Shown here: positions 25,937 through 34,986 of the stretch, piece by piece
Layout: each line of letters begins with the position of its first letter
How positions within the stretch are numbered: position 1 is the stretch's first letter
Source: Nostoc indistinguendum CM1-VF10
GTDB lineage: Bacteria; Cyanobacteriota; Cyanobacteriia; Cyanobacteriales; Nostocaceae
Assembly: GCA_019359215.1 (NCBI GenBank)
Contig: JAHHHS010000051.1
Location: forward strand, 1 to 50,438
Reading direction: 5' to 3'
Length of the DNA: 50,438 nucleotides
The notes under the pieces: model-generated
Database searches by the model: none
The model's input: the letters and a program-made list of their open reading frames with translations, nothing else
Told to the model about the DNA's origin: nothing
Program-made: the position numbers and the translations under genes

Positions 25937-26767
25937 ATGGTTACCAAAATTTTCTTGAGCATTAGTGCATTGGTAGCGATCGCATTCATAGCTTTAGCCA
26001 TCAACAAGGTAAGAGCCGACCAAGAAATTGATCGGATTTGGCGATCGCTTGAAGTAGTCCCAGCAGAGCATAGTTTTACTGAAGACATGGTTGCAGAATT
26101 ACCTGCTCCTGTAAAACGCTACTTTCTCCATGCGATCGCACCGGGAACTCCGGTGGCTTCTTCTGTCAGCTTAGAAATGAGTGGCAGTTTTAGGATGGCT
26201 CAAGATAAACCCTGGATACCAATGCAAGCAAAAGAGATAATCTCTGCGCTGAAAGGATTGGTTTGGAAACCAGTTATTGGAAGCGGTTTGTCTCAATTTG
26301 TGGGAACTGATTACTATGCAAACAAATCGGGTCGAATGCGGTTCTTCCTTTGGGGAGTGATTCCCTTGGTAAATGCCCACAGTCCCGATATTAATCGCTC
26401 TAGTATTGGCCGATTTGTTGGAGAATTGATCTGGCTACCTTCTGCTTTGCTACCTGAATATGGCGTAAGTTGGCAGGCAATTGATGAGAAAACTATCCAA
26501 GCTAGCTTAAAGATTGATAGTGAACCTGTAACGCTGACACTGGTTATAGATACTAACGGCAAACTGCTAAAGCTTTCTTTGCCACGTTGGGGAGAACATA
26601 CAGAAGATGGGAGCTTTGCTTACATTCCTTTTGGTGGAGAAGTTCAGAAAGAACATACATTTGGCGGCTTTACAATTCCCTCCCAGATGAGTGTCGGGTG
26701 GTGGTTTGGGACAGACCGTTACTCAGAGTTCTTCCGTGCCACGATTGAGCAAGCTGAGTTTCGGTAA
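25937..26767 (+). CDS. DUF6544-like membrane-anchored protein
   Basis: Start ATG 25937, placed by GGAGGTG six bases upstream; 276 aa. One N-terminal hydrophobic helix (MVTKIFLSISALVAIAFIAL) is followed by a short charged helix and then a beta-rich soluble domain. Conserved-looking pieces are LPAPVKRYFLHAIAPG, SLEMSGSFRM, WGVIPLVNAHSPDINRSSIG, ELIWLPSALLP and YIPFGGEV. This order (PAPVxRYxxxA ... GxxRG/SxIGRFxxELxWxP) matches the DUF6544 family as I recall it, found widely in bacteria without known function. No catalytic motif is visible. Confidence 0.65.
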   Translation: MVTKIFLSISALVAIAFIALAINKVRADQEIDRIWRSLEVVPAEHSFTEDMVAELPAPVKRYFLHAIAPGTPVASSVSLEMSGSFRMAQDKPWIPMQAKEIISALKGLVWKPVIGSGLSQFVGTDYYANKSGRMRFFLWGVIPLVNAHSPDINRSSIGRFVGELIWLPSALLPEYGVSWQAIDEKTIQASLKIDSEPVTLTLVIDTNGKLLKLSLPRWGEHTEDGSFAYIPFGGEVQKEHTFGGFTIPSQMSVGWWFGTDRYSEFFRATIEQAEFR

Positions 26768-26950
26768 CTATATTGCACCAGGTTTTTGTGCTTGTTGAAT
26801 TGATTAATTGATTTAGTGATTTTTAAAACAATACAGCCACAAAAGTTCTTTTATAACATTCAACATTCATTCTCCTGTGATTTGCATTTCAAAATGCAAA
26901 TGTACCAAGGGCGATAATGCCTAATGGCACGATAACAGAAGCATGAAAGC

Positions 26951-27808
26951 GTGAATACAAAACTCCTCATTTCTCCTCAAGAACTCACGTCACTGTTAGC
27001 AGAAAAGTCATTAAGGGCTGTTATTATCGATACGCGAACTCCCGAAGATTATATTATTTCTCATATTCCTCAAGCTATAAATATTCGAGATTTTTTCACC
27101 TATATTTTAGATAATTCCTACCCAGCAGGATTAAAGGAATTACAAGAGTATTTTGCGAAAATTATGAGCAACCTGGGAATATCGGGTGCGGAACGGTTAA
27201 TTGTGTATGAAGATAGTTTAAATAAAGGTTATGGTCAATCTTGTCGAGCAGCTTTCTTACTGAAATATTTGGGTTGCGCTCAGGTATCTATCTTACACGG
27301 AGGATATAGAGCATGGCTGACAGAGGGATTACCTATTACCGATGAAATACTATTACGTGAAAGCAGCATATTTAGATTGCATCCCAACGCTGATATGATA
27401 GTGACTACTATCGAGATGTTACAAGCAATTGACAATCCAGCAATCATTAAATTAGATGTGCGCGATCGCAACGAATGGCTGGGGCTGAGTTCTTCTCCCT
27501 ACCATCCTGATTTTTGTCCTCGCAAAGGGAGAATCCCTAACGCTGTATGGTTAGAATGGCATCGTCTGATGAATTCTGAATTGGAAATCCCTACGTTCCG
27601 ATCGCCAGATGAAATCCGAGAAATTTGTCACTCAATAGGTATTACTTCGGAGTCTATTGTATACATTTACTGCTTTAAGGGTTCAAGAGCCGCTAATACA
27701 TTAATAGCCTTAGAAGAAGCAGGAATTTCTACCAGAAATTATTTTGGCTCTTGGAATGAATGGTCGCGTGACTTATCACTACCCATTGATAGTAGAGTAA
27801 TGCAATGA
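26951..27808 (+). CDS. sulfurtransferase, tandem rhodanese
   Basis: Protein of 285 aa with GTG start; the nearby ATG at 26943 stops after three codons. Two rhodanese domains: the N-terminal inactive one (VIIDTRTPEDYIISHIPQAI ... VYEDSLNKGYGQSCRAAFLL) and the C-terminal one with the catalytic cysteine in YIYCFKGSRAA. CFKGSR differs from the CGSGVTA loop of 3-mercaptopyruvate sulfurtransferases and the CRxGxR loop of thiosulfate ones, so the sulfur donor is open. It appears monocistronic. Confidence 0.88.
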   Translation: MNTKLLISPQELTSLLAEKSLRAVIIDTRTPEDYIISHIPQAINIRDFFTYILDNSYPAGLKELQEYFAKIMSNLGISGAERLIVYEDSLNKGYGQSCRAAFLLKYLGCAQVSILHGGYRAWLTEGLPITDEILLRESSIFRLHPNADMIVTTIEMLQAIDNPAIIKLDVRDRNEWLGLSSSPYHPDFCPRKGRIPNAVWLEWHRLMNSELEIPTFRSPDEIREICHSIGITSESIVYIYCFKGSRAANTLIALEEAGISTRNYFGSWNEWSRDLSLPIDSRVMQ

Positions 27809-27980
27809 GCGTGTACGCTTCAGCTAGTTAATCCGCCGTTGACATTGCAGATTCGGTTTCTTACTGTTAGATGTTTTTCAGTTTTAAAGAAAAAAGATTA
27901 GGTACACAATTCGCGTCTTGTAAGTACTGCAAATTTTCCCAGTACCCAATCCCTTTTATTTACCAGACTTTATTGTTTAA

Positions 27981-28172
27981 TCAAATATCAACATTTATCT
28001 GTTCTATCTGTCTAGCAGCTTTATCCCAAAGCTTTGCTGAAGTCTCATCTTGCCAATGAGTTCTCAGATTTTCTGCTTTTTTGTGACATATTCGCTCTAA
28101 CATTTCTAAGATTGCAGATAATGTCAATTTATCAACTAATGCTTCTAAACTCTCCATATATTCTTTTGGCAT
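27981..28172 (-). CDS. small helical hypothetical protein, 63 aa
   Basis: MPKEYMESLEALVDKLTLSA begins an all-helical, charged protein ending RQIEQINVDI. A good AAGGAG lies nine bases upstream of the ATG, and the composition is that of a real protein, so I take it as a gene. No family is recognised. A hairpin repeat lies immediately upstream. Confidence 0.6.
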   Translation of the reverse strand: MPKEYMESLEALVDKLTLSAILEMLERICHKKAENLRTHWQDETSAKLWDKAARQIEQINVDI

Positions 28173-28198
28173 GATAATTATCTCCTTAACGTCCTCTA

Positions 28199-28302
28199 TA
28201 GCGGTTCTCGTTTACGTGAGTACACCCGTAAGGGCACGGCAGTGCCGTGCCCCTACACCTTGCAATATAATCTTGTACCGTATCTGAATGAGAACCGCTC
28301 TA
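28199..28302. mobile_element. MITE-like hairpin element
   Basis: Outer inverted ends TAGCGGTTCTC and GAGAACCGCTCTA. In the middle is a perfect palindrome GGGCACGGCA-G-TGCCGTGCCC (28232-28252). No ORF. The type is widespread in Nostoc and Anabaena genomes. Confidence 0.7.
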
Positions 28303-28510
28303 ATATCTTCTGAGAAAATCTCTGTAGATAACTTTTGTGTTTACAAATAATAGATTAAGATTTATTGCCAATCTCTGCCACTTTATAAACGCAGTTTAAC
28401 CTGTTTTGAATACTCAATCTTGAGAAGTTCTGCTTAATAGATGAAAAAGCAAAAAAAACCACTTACAATATGTTAATACCTTTGATGGCTCTCGTATTTC
28501 CTTGGTGAAT
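28303..28510. other. intergenic, nothing recognised
   Basis: A/T-rich, between the hairpin element and the repeat that precedes the histidine-kinase remnant. Confidence 0.35.
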
Positions 28511-28545
28511 AGCGATGCCTACGGCGGGCTGCGCCTACGCTCTCG
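28511..28545. repeat. 35-bp interspersed repeat, copy next to kinase remnant
   Basis: It reads AGCGATGCCTACGGCGGGCT, then GCGCCTACGCTCTCG. The same repeat with seven changes lies in frame inside cobW at 42007-42041. Here it forms the exact left border of the kinase remnant. Confidence 0.8.
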
Positions 28546-28735
28546 TAAAACTGGCAGTTCTGGATTAGGGTTAGCGATCGCTCAGGCAATTATTCAGGCA
28601 CATCAAGGTAGTTTAAATGTGCAGAGCCAATTAGGTAAAGGTAGCACTTTTACCATTCAATTACCGTTAGATATCAGGTCAATTTACCAATTTAAATTGC
28701 TGTATTGTCGCCAGTTTAAATCTAAATTTAAATAA
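28546..28735 (+). pseudogene. histidine kinase C-terminal remnant
   Basis: The frame reads KTGSSGLGLAIAQAIIQAHQ and then LNVQSQLGKGSTFTIQLPLD, the G2 box and end of a HATPase_c domain. Everything before it (sensor, HisKA, N and G1 boxes) is missing and replaced by the 35-bp repeat. The last about 20 codons (IYQFKLLYCRQFKSKFK) are not family-like. No start codon belongs to it, so it is a relic. Confidence 0.85.
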
Positions 28736-28742
28736 AATTTTT

Positions 28743-29360
28743 TTACCAAACTTTACTCATATTCAAAATAAACCCAGGCAGCACCAACTCGTCGCTTACA
28801 CTAGCAGGATTATCTAAACATTCCTCTGGCAATCCAGGACGATAAATATAAACTTGACGCTGCTTACGGTCAATCAACCAGCCTAACTGTATTCCTGGCT
28901 CATCTATATATTCCTCCATTTTTTCCTTCAAAGTCTGGAGGTTGTCGCTTGAAGATTTGAGTTCAACTACAAAATCTGGACAAATGGGTGCAAACTTTCG
29001 CTGTTGTTCTGGAGATAAAGCATTCCATCGTTCCAGTTTAATCCAGGAAGCATCTGGAGAGCGTTCTGCACCTGTTGATAAATTAAATCCGGTACTAGAG
29101 CTAAAAGTTATACCTGTACCATCTTGTTTCGACCAAACCCATAGCTGTCCTGAGATATTACCTGCTCGGTTTCCTGCCTCTGAACCAGTCGGAGGCATAA
29201 TTACCAATTCTCCAAATTTATTTCGCTCAATGCGTAAGTCTCGATTCATCTGACAGAAATCAAAAAATTGTTCGTCTGTCATTTGCATTGATGACGGAAT
29301 TTGCAAAACCAAAGGAGATGAAAACATCGGCATTTCCTCCAGGTTCGGATGGCTAGCCAA
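28743..29360 (-). CDS. Uma2 family (DUF820) putative endonuclease-fold protein
   Basis: The 205-aa protein has a PD-(D/E)xK-like core: SPDASWI (about residue 108), PDFVVELKSSSDN (about 130) and GWLIDRKQRQVYIY. The N-terminal MTDEQFFDFCQMNRDLRIER and LVIMPPTGSEAGNRAG are typical. The family is highly expanded in filamentous cyanobacteria; a nuclease role is inferred from the fold only. The start may be internal (ATG at codon 10 or 12). A fragment of a close relative lies at 20053-20115. Confidence 0.88.
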   Translation of the reverse strand: MASHPNLEEMPMFSSPLVLQIPSSMQMTDEQFFDFCQMNRDLRIERNKFGELVIMPPTGSEAGNRAGNISGQLWVWSKQDGTGITFSSSTGFNLSTGAERSPDASWIKLERWNALSPEQQRKFAPICPDFVVELKSSSDNLQTLKEKMEEYIDEPGIQLGWLIDRKQRQVYIYRPGLPEECLDNPASVSDELVLPGFILNMSKVW

Positions 29361-29379
29361 CTGACTATATTCTCACGCA

Positions 29380-29423
29380 AAAAAGCAAAGAAGCAAAGTT
29401 ATATCTTTGCTTCTTTGCTTTTT
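29380..29423 (-). terminator. perfect 19-bp hairpin terminator downstream of peroxiredoxin gene
   Basis: AAAAAGCAAAGAAGCAAAG - TTATAT - CTTTGCTTCTTTGCTTTTT pairs without mismatch and ends in T runs on both strands. It lies 20 bases after the peroxiredoxin stop and just before the Uma2 gene on the same strand. Confidence 0.9.
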
Positions 29424-29443
29424 ATCAGAAATCATTCTCAGAT

Positions 29444-30082
29444 TTACTTGTTAGGCTGAGGAGTCATCCGCAGATAGGGTTTGATTTCCTCGTAACCTTT
29501 GGGGAATTTCTCTTTGAGTACTTCTGGATCTTTCAGTGAGGGGACAATAACAACATCCTCTCCATCTTTCCAGTCAGCTGGTGTCGCCACACTGTAATTA
29601 TCAGTCAATTGCAGAGAATCAATCACCCGCAAAAGTTCGTCAAAATTGCGTCCCGTGCTGGGAGGATAGGTGAAACTCAGGCGGAGTTTCTTATTGGGGT
29701 CAATCACGAAAACCGATCGCACTGTCAAAGTCGCATTAGCATTGGGGTGGATCATGTCGTAAAGGTCAGAAACCTTGCGATCCGCATCTGCCAAAATTGG
29801 GTAGTTAAGGCTAGTGCTTTGAGTTTCTTCGATGTCTCCCACCCAGCCTTTGTGGGATTCAACATCATCAACGCTAAGTGCGATCGCTTTGACATTGCGC
29901 TTGTCAAATTCTGGTTTGAGCTTGGCAACTGTGCCGAGTTCTGTTGTGCAAACAGGTGTAAAATCAGCAGGGTGAGAGAACAGCACAACCCAGCTGTCAC
30001 CTGCCCATTGGTAAAAATCGATGTCGCCGTGTGTTGAGGCTTGCGTAAAGTTGGGTACTGTGTCACCTAGACGGAGAGCCAT
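29444..30082 (-). CDS. 1-Cys peroxiredoxin (Prx6 type)
   Basis: The enzyme reduces hydroperoxides. The 212 aa fit the Prx6 group, longer than typical 2-Cys enzymes. The active-site stretch is HPADFTPVCTTELG (peroxidatic Cys about 46) with the conserved Thr two to three residues before. The distal part VIVPSLKDPEVLKEKFPKGY and KPYLRMTPQP marks the 1-Cys family; no second conserved cysteine is present, so an outside thiol must recycle it. It is followed by a strong terminator. Confidence 0.95.
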   Translation of the reverse strand: MALRLGDTVPNFTQASTHGDIDFYQWAGDSWVVLFSHPADFTPVCTTELGTVAKLKPEFDKRNVKAIALSVDDVESHKGWVGDIEETQSTSLNYPILADADRKVSDLYDMIHPNANATLTVRSVFVIDPNKKLRLSFTYPPSTGRNFDELLRVIDSLQLTDNYSVATPADWKDGEDVVIVPSLKDPEVLKEKFPKGYEEIKPYLRMTPQPNK

Positions 30083-30137
30083 GTGAGATTCCCTGTAGTT
30101 AGAAAGGCATATATATTCTAGTATGCCATCATGACAT

Positions 30138-30164
30138 AAAACCCCGATTTCTCAATCGGAGTTT
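30138..30164 (-). terminator. terminator of the polysaccharide operon
   Basis: On the minus strand AAACTCCGATT - GAG - AATCGGGGTTTT forms a stem followed by T residues. It lies downstream of the glycosyltransferase operon and upstream of the peroxiredoxin gene, so it would insulate the two. Confidence 0.65.
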
Positions 30165-30369
30165 AGCTGTTTGAAACAAAATTTTAAGTTGTCAGCGCTC
30201 TTAGATAAGGGAAGATCATACACTACAGAGATGTTGCACTGGATTCGCACGGGAGAAGGTATGGAAGGAACACTTCGTTTATTTTTACTAGATCATTTAT
30301 TGCACTACGGGATTTTTTGAAAGCGGTTCTAGCACCTATTTGGCAAAAACTGCTGTTATCTGCGTTGGG

Positions 30370-31548
30370 TTAACTTAATTTGTTCGTGATAATTTGCTGG
30401 TAAGCTTGGATTGTTTGCCTTGCGATCGCATCCCAGCTAAAATTTTCCAATGCATATTTTTGGGCGTTTAATCCCCGTCGTTGGCGTTCTGCGGGATTTT
30501 GCAAAGCTTCTTGCAGTAAATCTACCAGTGCTTGGACATCTGTTGTACCCACCCAACCCGACTGACTATCAAGTATCTGTTGACAAATATGCACTTGGTC
30601 AGAAATGACTACGGGTACACCTGCTACCATCGCTTCCGCTACAGCAATCCCAAAATTTTCGTAGTAGGAAGGCAAGACGAATAAATCAGCAGCTTGTAGT
30701 AAACTAACTTTGAGTTCACCAGTGACAAAGCTTGTAATTGTAGTGTGCGATCGCAGCGGTGAATTTTGAATTTGGGATATTATCTTTTTTTCATAATCTG
30801 GGTCTTGGGGATTTGTCCCAGCTAAAACAAAATGAAACTTATAATCAATCGCTAACAGCTTCTCTAACGCTGGAATCAACAAATTTAACCCTTTTTTCGG
30901 GTCAATTCGTGACATAAACAGCACTATTGGCACATTCTTTGGTATTTCTAACTGACTATATACTTTTTTAAGAGATGATTGAGGAGGAATCACACCCAAG
31001 GGAATCACCAAATCTGGTGTAGATACACCAAATCGTTCTGATATTTTAGCTTCTTGATCGCTAGTAAAATGAATAGCTGCGGCACCAGCTAAATTTTGAC
31101 GTTCTATAATTGCAACATAAAGCTGTTTTAATTGTTTTTTCTTCCGTAAATCAGCCGGATCTAAAGTACCTAATGGACGGAAAATATAAGGTAGCTTTTG
31201 CTGACGACACACAATAGCAGCAGCGCTACTTATAGGAGAGAATAGAGCATGAATATGTGCTATGTCAAACTCGTGAGCATGACGTTTTAGCCAGTTTAAT
31301 AAATCTAGAGAAAATTTGTAGCGACGGAATGGGGCGCAACGAAAGTAAATTATTTCATAGCCATCTTGTTTAATTGGGCGATTTAAGGGAACATTCAGAG
31401 GTATTTGCCCATTATCACCATTACTATCAGTTGTGAGAATTGTAACTCCCACTCCCTCTTTTACCAACGCTGGAGCTAGCCCTAGTACCATTTGACTGGG
31501 ACCGCCGTAAATCAGAGAAATTGAAGGGACAATTTGTAATATTTTCAT
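30370..31548 (-). CDS. hpsP: GT4 glycosyltransferase, last gene of the polysaccharide operon (HpsP-like)
   Basis: The 392-aa GT-B enzyme transfers a sugar from a nucleotide donor to a lipid-linked chain. The N-terminal SISLIYGGPSQMVLGLAPAL binds the acceptor. The donor half has PIVLFMSRIDPKKGLNLLIP and the E-x7-E motif in SYYENFGIAVAEAMVAGVPV. Its start is three bases after the stop of the next upstream gene, so translation is probably coupled. The symbol rests on the order polymerase - GT4 - GT2 - GT4 - GT4 as remembered for the hormogonium polysaccharide hpsL-P group; treat it as provisional. Confidence 0.8.
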   Translation of the reverse strand: MKILQIVPSISLIYGGPSQMVLGLAPALVKEGVGVTILTTDSNGDNGQIPLNVPLNRPIKQDGYEIIYFRCAPFRRYKFSLDLLNWLKRHAHEFDIAHIHALFSPISSAAAIVCRQQKLPYIFRPLGTLDPADLRKKKQLKQLYVAIIERQNLAGAAAIHFTSDQEAKISERFGVSTPDLVIPLGVIPPQSSLKKVYSQLEIPKNVPIVLFMSRIDPKKGLNLLIPALEKLLAIDYKFHFVLAGTNPQDPDYEKKIISQIQNSPLRSHTTITSFVTGELKVSLLQAADLFVLPSYYENFGIAVAEAMVAGVPVVISDQVHICQQILDSQSGWVGTTDVQALVDLLQEALQNPAERQRRGLNAQKYALENFSWDAIARQTIQAYQQIITNKLS

Positions 31549-31551
31549 TTT

Positions 31552-32727
31552 TTATTTGCTAATGACTAACTCTTTATAAAACTCTAACTGCTGTTTAGCC
31601 AAAGCTTTATTTGTATATTTAATCATTGCTTTTTGATAACCCTTTTCACCCAGGCTATGAGCAAAATCTGGTTTATCCATTAATTCAATTAAGCAATTAG
31701 CTAGGGCTTGAGCATCGCCTTCAGGAAATACTAAACCAGCATCGCCAACTACATAGGGAATTTCACCAGATTCGGAACCAATCACAGGAATTTGGCAAGC
31801 CATCGCCTCAATTAGCACATGACCAAATTGTTCTTTCCAACCAACAGAAGTTAAGGTTTTGAACTTGTAAGTTGTTTCGGAAGGCAGTACCAAAGTACTC
31901 ATTAAATTAATATAGTTTGTAACCTCGTCATGAGGGACACTTTCTATCAAAATTAACCGTTCTCTAATATTATTTGCTGTTGCAATTTTGATTAATTCAG
32001 TTTGCAACTCTCCCCGCCCCAATAGCAGTAATTTCCAAGGTTTATCTTTTAATGTAATTAAGGCTTTTAAAAGCGTTAATAAGCCTTTTTCTTGCACAAA
32101 TCTTCCAACAAAACCTACTACAAAATCTTCTTTTTGAATGCCTAACTTACCTGCTAACTCTGGTTGAGCTTTAGGAGTAAATAAATTTTCATCTACACCC
32201 AGTTGAGGCATAACTTTAATTGCCCCTTTATATCCCCGTTGTCGCAAAACTTCTGCTCCATCTTGATTACCAGAAATGATGCCGTGGCTGTGGTTGAGGT
32301 TATATTTTTCTAATAAAGCAACTGGTAATTTCAGTTCATAGGGTAAATTCCACCAAGTAAAAAATACATTTTTTGCCTTGAGTCCTAATAGCTGATTTAA
32401 AACAATCATCTGAGTATAAGCTAGCCCCCTAGACCCTTGTTCCACTTGGATGATTTGGGGACGAAATTGTTTTAATAAAGATATCAAATCAGTGCCAAAG
32501 GTAAGGAGTCCCTGATGATTTTGACTAAAATTAGAAACGGGAACTATTCTAAATGTGCCTTCATCACGGTATTCAGTTTCAATAATTCTGTTTTGCACGC
32601 CGCCTGGTTTCCAGCGCTTTGGGACTACAACTGTCACTTCAATGTCGGGTTCTAGTTGAGATAAAGCGCGTAATTTCTCGCAGTTGAGGTCTACGATATA
32701 AGTGTGGCTAGCAACTAAAATTTTCAT
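31552..32727 (-). CDS. hpsO: GT4 glycosyltransferase (HpsO-like)
   Basis: The 391-aa GT-B protein starts MKILVASHTYIVDLNCEKLR. The donor domain has FVVGFVGRFVQEKGLLTLLK and the motif GHVLIEAMACQIPVIGSESG. The cluster position is between the GT2 and the last GT4 genes, with spacings of 51 and 3 bases. The sugar is unknown. Provisional symbol from gene order. Confidence 0.8.
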   Translation of the reverse strand: MKILVASHTYIVDLNCEKLRALSQLEPDIEVTVVVPKRWKPGGVQNRIIETEYRDEGTFRIVPVSNFSQNHQGLLTFGTDLISLLKQFRPQIIQVEQGSRGLAYTQMIVLNQLLGLKAKNVFFTWWNLPYELKLPVALLEKYNLNHSHGIISGNQDGAEVLRQRGYKGAIKVMPQLGVDENLFTPKAQPELAGKLGIQKEDFVVGFVGRFVQEKGLLTLLKALITLKDKPWKLLLLGRGELQTELIKIATANNIRERLILIESVPHDEVTNYINLMSTLVLPSETTYKFKTLTSVGWKEQFGHVLIEAMACQIPVIGSESGEIPYVVGDAGLVFPEGDAQALANCLIELMDKPDFAHSLGEKGYQKAMIKYTNKALAKQQLEFYKELVISK

Positions 32728-32778
32728 TGATATTTATTAATTGTTATTCACTAATGCCCCATACCCAATGCCCAATAA

Positions 32779-33759
32779 CTAAACTTGTTCATCCAATCGA
32801 CTATAAATTTGACCATCGTTCCATAGCGATTGGATAACAGTACCCAAGGCTTTGAAAAAACCCAAAATGTAGAACATAGCGCGAGTGGCAATTTTTATGG
32901 GGGAACCGCTTTTGTTGCAAGGTGGGTGTCCTAGAACGTGACAGTCAAATAAACGGGCGTATAAGCGTAAAGCTTGAGTAGCAGTCAGGTTTTTCAGCCC
33001 TAGTAGGAAATGGTTGTGGTAAAAGGTGAGTTGATATTTGAGCGATTGCATACTAATATCATGACAGCCTCCGGTTTCTTCGCCTAAATGCACTAAATGG
33101 GCTTCTGGGTCGTACCAAATCTTATATCCCGTCTGTCGCACTCGCAAACAAAAATCTGACTCTTCGCGCACTGCACTACCGCGAAACCTCTCATCAAACC
33201 TCAGCCCGTACTTAGTAAAAATTTCGCGGCGAAATGACATATTGCAACCCCTCGCTGTCAGTACTTGCTGGGGTTTTATCGTATGTACTAAATCAATATG
33301 ATACCAAGCAATTCCTGGGTCCATAGCTTGGGGAGGCAGATATTCAATCTGTAAATCTCCTCCAGAATCACCCAATTTCATCCTGTCAAATACCCGTCCG
33401 GCTACAGCCCCCACTTCTGGATTTTGCAAATAATTTTTCACATGGGCTGCTAACAATCCTGGGGTTAGCTGAACATCATCATCAATAAATAATATTATTT
33501 CACCAGATGAGCGCCGCACAGCATAATTCCGCGCCCCTGGCAAACTTGCCCAATCTAAGTGTAACCATTTAATTTTATCTGCCCCCGCCATCTCTTCTAG
33601 GTAGGCTTGAATTTCTGGTTGGTGCTTTGGGGTTTGGTCTACTACTAAAACTTCAAAATTTGGATAGTCTTGTTTCAAGACATCTACAATGCTATCTCGT
33701 AGCGCTTCTTCTCGACCATAGGTCGGGATAACCACAGTAACTAATGGCCAATTATTCAT
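32779..33759 (-). CDS. hpsN: GT2 glycosyltransferase (HpsN-like)
   Basis: The 326-aa GT-A enzyme has VTVVIPTYGREEALRDSI at the start, the metal-binding IILFIDDDVQ (about residue 92) and an acceptor-side RGCNMSFRREIF. The catalytic-base region is SAVREESDFCLRVRQTGY. No clear membrane helix, so probably a peripheral cytoplasmic enzyme. Nineteen bases separate it from the upstream GT4 gene. Provisional symbol from gene order. Confidence 0.82.
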   Translation of the reverse strand: MNNWPLVTVVIPTYGREEALRDSIVDVLKQDYPNFEVLVVDQTPKHQPEIQAYLEEMAGADKIKWLHLDWASLPGARNYAVRRSSGEIILFIDDDVQLTPGLLAAHVKNYLQNPEVGAVAGRVFDRMKLGDSGGDLQIEYLPPQAMDPGIAWYHIDLVHTIKPQQVLTARGCNMSFRREIFTKYGLRFDERFRGSAVREESDFCLRVRQTGYKIWYDPEAHLVHLGEETGGCHDISMQSLKYQLTFYHNHFLLGLKNLTATQALRLYARLFDCHVLGHPPCNKSGSPIKIATRAMFYILGFFKALGTVIQSLWNDGQIYSRLDEQV

Positions 33760-33778
33760 GATTTTTTATAAAGTAATT

Positions 33779-34975
33779 CTACCTCTTTGATAATAGCTTT
33801 GTAAAATCAATTGTTGATACTGCTGCTGCATAAAGATTATCAAAGAACTCATTTTGCTTTTCGGAGTTATGGACAATTTGCACCTGAGCTAATGCTCCTG
33901 CACTTAAAAATTCGTAATGCTCTCGTTTATCACTTCTATCAAGAAATTGTATAATTTGTTGAAACGCTTGCTCTACCAAATAATCATAAGTACTATTGAC
34001 AATTTCCCAATTTTCATCACTTTTGGTTTTCTCTCCATGCAGCCAATTGCTCCAGTGCCTAATTTCATTAATTGGTAATTCTAAAATATAGCCATTTTCC
34101 TCATGACGAACTAACTCTGTTAAAGCGCATACATTTGTCGTAATCGCAGGTGTGGCAACAGAAAATCCTTCGACGATGCTATAGCCGTAACTATCATGTA
34201 ATGTCGCCATTAATTGAAAATGACTTCGCGATAATAATTCAAGAACTTTGTCATTAGGAAGGCTTTTATGAAAAACAACATTATTTAGATTAAGTAATTT
34301 TAAATCATCTACATATTTACTGCGATCGTGAAAATCCGTTGGCACTCCAAAACCGTGTGCCAGTTCTGAGATTATATGTATAGTAATAGGTAAACCTAGT
34401 TTTTCAGCTTTCTTAGCTAGTCTTAAAGCAACAATTCCACCTTTGCGAGCAATGTGATTTCCGATAAATATAAGCTGGAGATTTTGCTGTTCTTGATAAA
34501 GTTTTGCTTGGTTAACCCTGACTGGAAAGTTTGGATGAATAACATCCACTTTCTTACTTACTTTTTCTTCTATCTTCCAACCTTCCATCCGGTTAAGGAA
34601 TCTCAACTTGGCGTAATCGGAAATTGCAATGATTTTTTGACAATTGTCTAGTGCTAATCGATTATTTAAGAATTCATAAATTGCAGCTTCACCTTTATTA
34701 TGAGGCTCTATGTATAAAACACGATGATCCTCCAAGGTGAGAAACCAAGGTTTATTCGTATATAAAATTTTGTTAAAAGAATGAATAGCTTGGTATCTTT
34801 GCCATACAGGTTGCCACGCAAGAAAGCTGGCTAAAGGAGCTAAATGAGGCCAAACTTTGTCTATAGGATATCTGCCTGCGGGGAAAGCCTTGGGGCAGAT
34901 AAGTGTATGCCGAGAATTTCGAGGTAGATTTGGAATGCTGAGGTGCTTTTGACCTGCTATGATAACTTTTACCAT
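33779..34975 (-). CDS. GT4-like glycosyltransferase of the polysaccharide operon
   Basis: The 398-aa GT-B-like protein has LQLIFIGNHIARKGGIVALR marking the donor-domain start and SYGYSIVEGFSVATPAITTN giving a shortened E-x7-E region with one clear glutamate. The N-terminal half is unlike the other two GT4 proteins of the operon. It lies 11 bases after the polymerase gene. In the hps order this slot would be hpsM, but I am not sure of that name. Confidence 0.75.
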   Translation of the reverse strand: MVKVIIAGQKHLSIPNLPRNSRHTLICPKAFPAGRYPIDKVWPHLAPLASFLAWQPVWQRYQAIHSFNKILYTNKPWFLTLEDHRVLYIEPHNKGEAAIYEFLNNRLALDNCQKIIAISDYAKLRFLNRMEGWKIEEKVSKKVDVIHPNFPVRVNQAKLYQEQQNLQLIFIGNHIARKGGIVALRLAKKAEKLGLPITIHIISELAHGFGVPTDFHDRSKYVDDLKLLNLNNVVFHKSLPNDKVLELLSRSHFQLMATLHDSYGYSIVEGFSVATPAITTNVCALTELVRHEENGYILELPINEIRHWSNWLHGEKTKSDENWEIVNSTYDYLVEQAFQQIIQFLDRSDKREHYEFLSAGALAQVQIVHNSEKQNEFFDNLYAAAVSTIDFTKLLSKR

Positions 34976-34986
34976 TTTTATTTCAT

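Noticed and set aside
28502..28735. Intact 77-aa gene starting in the repeat
   Set aside because: The first about 14 codons come from the 35-bp repeat, and the rest is the tail of a histidine-kinase ATPase domain without its other motifs.
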